DNA of 64,000 bases from Scilla litardierei. Its lineage: Eukaryota; Streptophyta; Magnoliopsida; Asparagales; Asparagaceae. This document shows, piece after piece, positions 59,973 through 64,000 of this stretch. Position numbers and translations under genes: made by a program. A model generated the notes under the pieces. That model made no database searches. It was not told the origin of the DNA and saw only the letters and a list, made by a program, of their open reading frames with translations. The number at the start of each line of letters is the position of its first letter. Positions within the stretch are counted from its first letter, which is position 1. The stretch covers positions 4,851,878-4,915,877 of the forward strand of contig CM061139.1 in the NCBI GenBank assembly GCA_030789695.1, written 5' to 3'.

Positions 59973-60969
59973 TGGGTGAGGGTGATCGGAGAGCTGGTCA
60001 GGGTCTTGAGGTCGAGGTGATTGGGGTCTAATGGAGGGAGGATGGTGGCGCGTCGGAGTGCTGCGGTGGGTCGAGGTAGCGGACTGGTCAGAGAAAGGTA
60101 GGGGTCGGGCTTGAGGCAAGGTGGAGGGATGTACGGCATTGGGTTTGTGGCGACGTGGGGTCGCTGGGCATTGCAGGTGGAAGGGTGGCAGAGAAGGTGT
60201 CTGGGGTGATCAGAGTAGGGTTCTGGGGGTTGGAGGTCGCCGGACTGGGGTTGCGGCGAACAGGAAGGAAGATGAGGGAGATGGCAGACTGTGAGGGGGG
60301 TTCGACACATGGCTTCTGCTGGGGGTTGTCGAACATCGGAAAGCTGGGTTGCATTCGAACGGAGAGTGAAGGAAGGATGCGTGTTGGGGTTTTAAGGAGA
60401 AGAGAAGGAGAAGAGGCAGACGGCATGGGGGAGGTTGCGTGAACAAGGGAAGTGCGACATGGACGGGCAGAGGGGTTTGCAACCACATGCATGTGGACGT
60501 GGCGAGAGGAGAGACGTGGGGAAGGTTAGTTTGGATCTTATTAGTTAATAGTTAGGATTTAAAATAATTAATAGTTATTAAGTTTTGTTTCAAAACTCAG
60601 TGGAGTTCAGAAGGTCTGTTTTTAAAAATTTTGTTTTAAAATATAAACCAATACGGAACAGATTTATAATGCAGTTGTTGCTATAAACAGTTATAATTTT
60701 GAACGATCCCATTTCATTTTTGTTCATTTTTAAACATTTATTTAAAAAGCTTAATAATATTAATAATAAGATAATACAACTTTACCCCTTGACATCCAAA
60801 AATTATAAAGAAAATACCGGAGTGGTAGTGCCTCCGAGAGGGTCGTGAATCAGGGGTCAGGTCTCGAGTCCGAGCTATGGAATCTAACTAAAATCAAACG
60901 CAGAAATACACACATAATAACAGAATACGTACTAAATATGCGCGAACCAAAAGTGGTCGTTACAAATAT

Positions 60970-63715
60970 GGATTACAATAATATAGAAGGAAGAGGGAGA
61001 CCTTACGGCCCTTACAACATGAAATACACAAATATGATACAATGGAAATTACAAGGAGGGGCAGCCTAAGAGTATCCTCTAGGAAAAGTCATATCTCTAG
61101 TGGATCCCCTACGCTGGAACGAAGATATGCAAAAATGCCCTCAAAACCGGACGAACATTGCATTAAAACACAAATACAATGCCCGTCAGTGAGGGTTACT
61201 CATGTAGGTTCCCAAGCATCAATCTCATTTAAATAATTAAAAGAATATAGCAGGGCAATAACATTGTCTACTAACTGGATAAAAGCATGTGAGCATAGTA
61301 AGGTGTAGTGCACAATGTAAAGCGTCGTGAGCATAGCAATTACACATGAGCATGGCAAGTGTGGTGTGCAAAGTAGTGAGAATGGCAAGTGTAGTGTGCA
61401 AAGTAGTGAGAATGGCAAGTGTAGTGTGCAAAGTAGTAAGGTGTAAAGTAGTGGCAAGGTGTAATGTACATAGCAAAACATGGTAAGAGCTTAGCTAGCA
61501 GCTTATACATTTCATGATAGCAAAAAGTAAAAAGAGTGTCATTCAATAACTTAATCTAGTGACAAGCCCAGTGTCTGAGGGCGGAGGACACTGCAATTTC
61601 ACCAAACCTTTGGGAGCTACCCAGTGGTTCTGTACTCACCGATCCCATCCGGGCGACGGTCGAATTTACCAATATGGTGAAATCTAGCATTCCGGCCTTT
61701 ACTACAGTGGACTACACCACCCAAAAGTGTCAATATGTGTATCCGTATAGCTCAATCTTTGCCGTGTGGCCAACATTCTGTAATGCCCCAAGGGCCTAAT
61801 GTTTCGTAAATGCCCGCAGGCCCAATATCCGTAAATGCCCCAATGTTTGTCCTTACAACATGGAATACACAAATCTGATACAATGGAAATTACAAGGAGG
61901 GGCAACCTAAGAGTATCCTCCTGGAAGAGTCATATCTCAAGTGGATCCTGCTACGCTGGAGCTAAGATCTGCAAAAATGCCCTCAGAACCTGACGAACAT
62001 TGCATTAAAGCACAAATACAATGCCCGTCAGTGAGTGTTACTCATGTAGGTTCCGAAGCATCAATCTCATTTAAATACTTAAAAGAATATAGCAGGGCAA
62101 TAACATTGTCTACTAACTGATAGAAGCATGTGAGCATAGTAAGGTGTAGTGAGCATAGTTTGGTGTAGTGCACAAGGTAAAGCGTAGTGAGCATGGCAAT
62201 TATACATGAGCATGGCAAGTGTAGTGTGCAAAGTAATGATAATGGCAAGTGTAGTGTGCAAAGTAGTGATCATGGCAAGGTGTAGTGTACATAGCAAAAC
62301 GTGGTAAGAGCTTAGCTAGCAGCTTATACATTTCATGATAGCAATATCAGAAAGTAAAAAGAGTGTCATTCAATAACTTAATCTACTGACAAGCCCAGTG
62401 TCTGAGGGCGGAGGAGACTACAATTTCACCAAACCTTTGGGAGCTACCCAGTGGTTCTGTACTCACCGATCCCATCCGGGCGACGGTCGAATTTACCAAT
62501 AGGGTGAAACCTAGCATTCTGGCCTCTACTACAGTGGACTACCCCACCCAAAAGTGTCAATATGTATATCTGCATAGTTCAATGTTAGCAGTGTGGCCAA
62601 CATTCCGTAAATGCCCCAAGGGCCCAATGTTCTGTAAATGCCCGAATGCCCAATATCCATAAATGCCCGAGGGCCCAATATAACATTTCCTTTGGAGCAG
62701 ACCACCCCAAAGATGGTGTGGCACAAATAATGGTACAATATTCAAAAAGAGTATATTATGTACGTTTAGGGAAGATTAATATGAACATTACGCTATTACC
62801 ACTAACAACAAGCCATTAATAACATGAATCATACTTTTGTGGAAAATTACAAATTAGCAACATTATCCTCATGGCTTTAATAACATATTAATACATACTG
62901 CGCATGGGAAAATTAAATGATCCAGCATTTGTTAATATACTAATATGATGCTAATATGGTAATATGATGTTAATTTTATTGACTAGCATTGATCACTAAT
63001 TTGAGATGATGTTTCTTACATACAAATTACAAGATGTAGCAAAGCTTGTATCATTTTCCAGGAGTGAGTTATAAATGGTTACACTAACTTTATACTCAAG
63101 ATATCTCATATGACATGTATTTGACAATATCATATTATAATCCAATGTAACAGGTTATAATGACATGTGTTAGTTAATGTAGTCTGGAAATGCCATAAGA
63201 TGTGTATAACAGGCCCAATGAATTGAAATATTATGACCACAACCAAACCGTATTAATTTAACATGAACATGTATAATATGGTAACATTAACAACTACAGT
63301 GCCATGCAACTATTTGTTAACAATTACTTAAAATATAGAACATGCAATTTTAATTATTCAACAATTAGCATGTTCATAACTCACACATTATTTATTTATA
63401 TGAAAGAGATGTGGGGAACGTACTTTAAGTTGCGTGGATCCGAGGAGGATGGCGAGCGTTGTGTTCACTGGCGATGGAACCAGGGTCATCGGAAGCTCTC
63501 CGGGGCTTGTGAAGTCATTCGAATCTCGTTGGGGAAATACATCGAAAACTTGGTAAGCGAAATTCGGCGAGGAAGGAAGATTTGGAACTCGCGTGTCTCG
63601 CCATCTTTCCAAGCAGCGAGGGAGATCAAGGGGAGACCCGAAAATCGCGTCGCGCGTCGAAAGTGGGCTATTGGCCTCCGGCGGTCGGCGACCGGACTCT
63701 GGCCAGCCGTCGGAC
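60970..63715 (-). mobile_element. Element F LTR, right piece, with a large internal duplication
   Basis: Continuation of 18197-18402 after element C. It contains an 841 bp direct duplication (61011-62690), an AT-rich part (62700-63400) and a GC-rich part (63415-63715), the same layout as the LTRs of C. At 63716 another LTR of the same type begins, so F's LTR is interrupted again and its far end lies outside the window. No coding sequence is seen. Confidence 0.65.
61011..62690. repeat. Direct duplication, 841 bp period, inside the LTR of element F
   Basis: cttacaacat begins at 61011 and again at 61852, and the two units stay alignable throughout (gatacaatggaaattacaag, gcccgtcagtgag, gaagcatcaatctcatttaa or caagcatcaatctcatttaa). 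Each unit contains about 30 bp subrepeats (aatggcaagtgtagtgtgca and variants; three in 61354-61446, two to three in 62214-62290) and about 25 bp subrepeats of gtaaatgccc...ggcccaatatcc. Confidence 0.9.
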
Positions 63716-64000
63716 TGTCATGCCCCGCTTCCCATTCTACCGGGAGCGAGGACGCGAGCGGGTACACGATGTGCTTATAACAAGGAGGAGTACTTTTTCT
63801 TTTCTTTTTAAAAATCTTTTTCTCTTCTTCCTCCATGGCTTAAACACACTAAGTGTCTGTGTATAAATTGCAGATCCTTGCATGCAAACTTAAGAAGCAG
63901 CTCAAACAACATTATTACATATCCAGCGTACAAGAATTTTGATTCACATTGGGCCAAGCATGGACAATACAAACAAGCTACACAAATTACATATTTCAAA
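63716..64000 (-). mobile_element. Start of another F-type LTR (element G), cut by window edge
   Basis: TGTCATGCCCCGCTTCCC begins at 63716, preceded by cggac (63711-63715), the presumed target duplication. It matches 18197-18402 and continues past the window end. Confidence 0.7.

Larger units (their letters stand above)
18403..60964 (-). mobile_element. Element C: non-autonomous chromovirus-type Ty3/gypsy element expanded to 42.5 kb by nested insertions
   Basis: Target duplication aatat is at 18398-18402 and 60965-60969. The left LTR is 18403-26387, the body 26388-28177 and the right LTR 28178-60964. After subtracting four nested insertions and their TSDs the LTRs are 3410 and 3383 bp. On the minus strand the LTR reads TGTAACG...GCATTACA. 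Just inside the left LTR the minus strand carries the classic 3' pol tail of chromoviruses: EEIHERHPYLF, then KFRGQNFS and a purine-rich tract. The rest of the 1.8 kb body is AT-rich non-coding, so the element depended on others for mobilisation. Tekay/Del is the likely lineage, judging from LTR size and termini. Confidence 0.85.
28178..60964 (-). repeat. Right (5') LTR of element C, carrying copia elements B and D
   Basis: Pieces: 28178-28400, 36915-39087 and 59978-60964. They follow each other without loss when compared with the left LTR; for example the left copy's gactgggcgagggtgatcg spans the junction where D inserted. The right end is GTCGTTACA followed by aatat. Confidence 0.85.

Noticed and set aside
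61200..61546. Repetitive Leu/Thr/His minus-strand frames
   Set aside because: They are readings of the 30 bp subrepeats in the F LTR.

Overview
The window is plant nuclear DNA, almost certainly from an angiosperm with a large, repeat-rich genome. The lineages present (Ty3/gypsy Tat with an antisense ORF, Athila and a chromovirus, plus several Ty1/copia families) and the WRKY gene point to a plant; a monocot is my guess, not something the sequence proves. Only two stretches look like host-type coding sequence: a small group IIc WRKY transcription factor (minus strand, 5583-6011, two exons visible, the first exon not found) and an RNase H-like ORF (plus strand, 4140-4772) of the kind left by LINE elements. 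Nearly everything else is LTR retrotransposon. There are no prokaryotic features, CRISPR arrays, rRNAs or tRNAs that I can see.

Layout. 1-1128: the 3' end and LTR of a Tat-type gypsy element. 1129-7854: the gene-bearing segment, with an old copia LTR (about 1850-3724), the RNase H ORF and the WRKY gene. 7860-16743: a complete but non-autonomous Tat element with TSD gtagt. It has a gag remnant, five 82-90 bp tandem repeats and a spliced-looking antisense gene where pol should be; its 3' LTR is split by a 1419 bp copia solo LTR (TSD ccttc). 16749-18196: unassigned sequence with a TATA box and a 107-codon ORF. From 18197 to the right edge everything is one nested stack.

The stack can be solved base by base. 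Element F (an LTR starting at 18197 and resuming at 60970) was split by chromovirus element C (18403-60964, TSD aatat). C's left LTR received two solo LTRs: H, 20377-23288, TSD gctag, and a copia LTR, 24185-25837, TSD gaggt. C's right LTR received copia element B (28401-36909, TSD actac) and copia element D (39088-59972, TSD cgggc, decayed to tgggt). D's right LTR was split by an Athila element (46475-59599), and Athila's body by a D-related solo LTR, E (49997-52490, TSD gcagg). A further F-type LTR starts at 63716. With insertions and duplicated TSDs removed, C's two LTRs are 3410 and 3383 bp, D's are 1368 and 1378 bp, and the Tat LTRs are both exactly 1067 bp, which supports the reconstruction.

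None of the elements looks autonomous. The Tat element lacks pol, C lacks almost all coding sequence, B keeps only a broken gag, D has no recognisable ORF, and Athila has a frameshifted pol and no gag or protease. The most unusual patterns are palindromic motif arrays upstream of the TATA box in four unrelated LTR families, a second copy of such an array inside Athila before its third ORF region, a relocated polypurine tract within the LTR of D, and the antisense gene in the Tat element.
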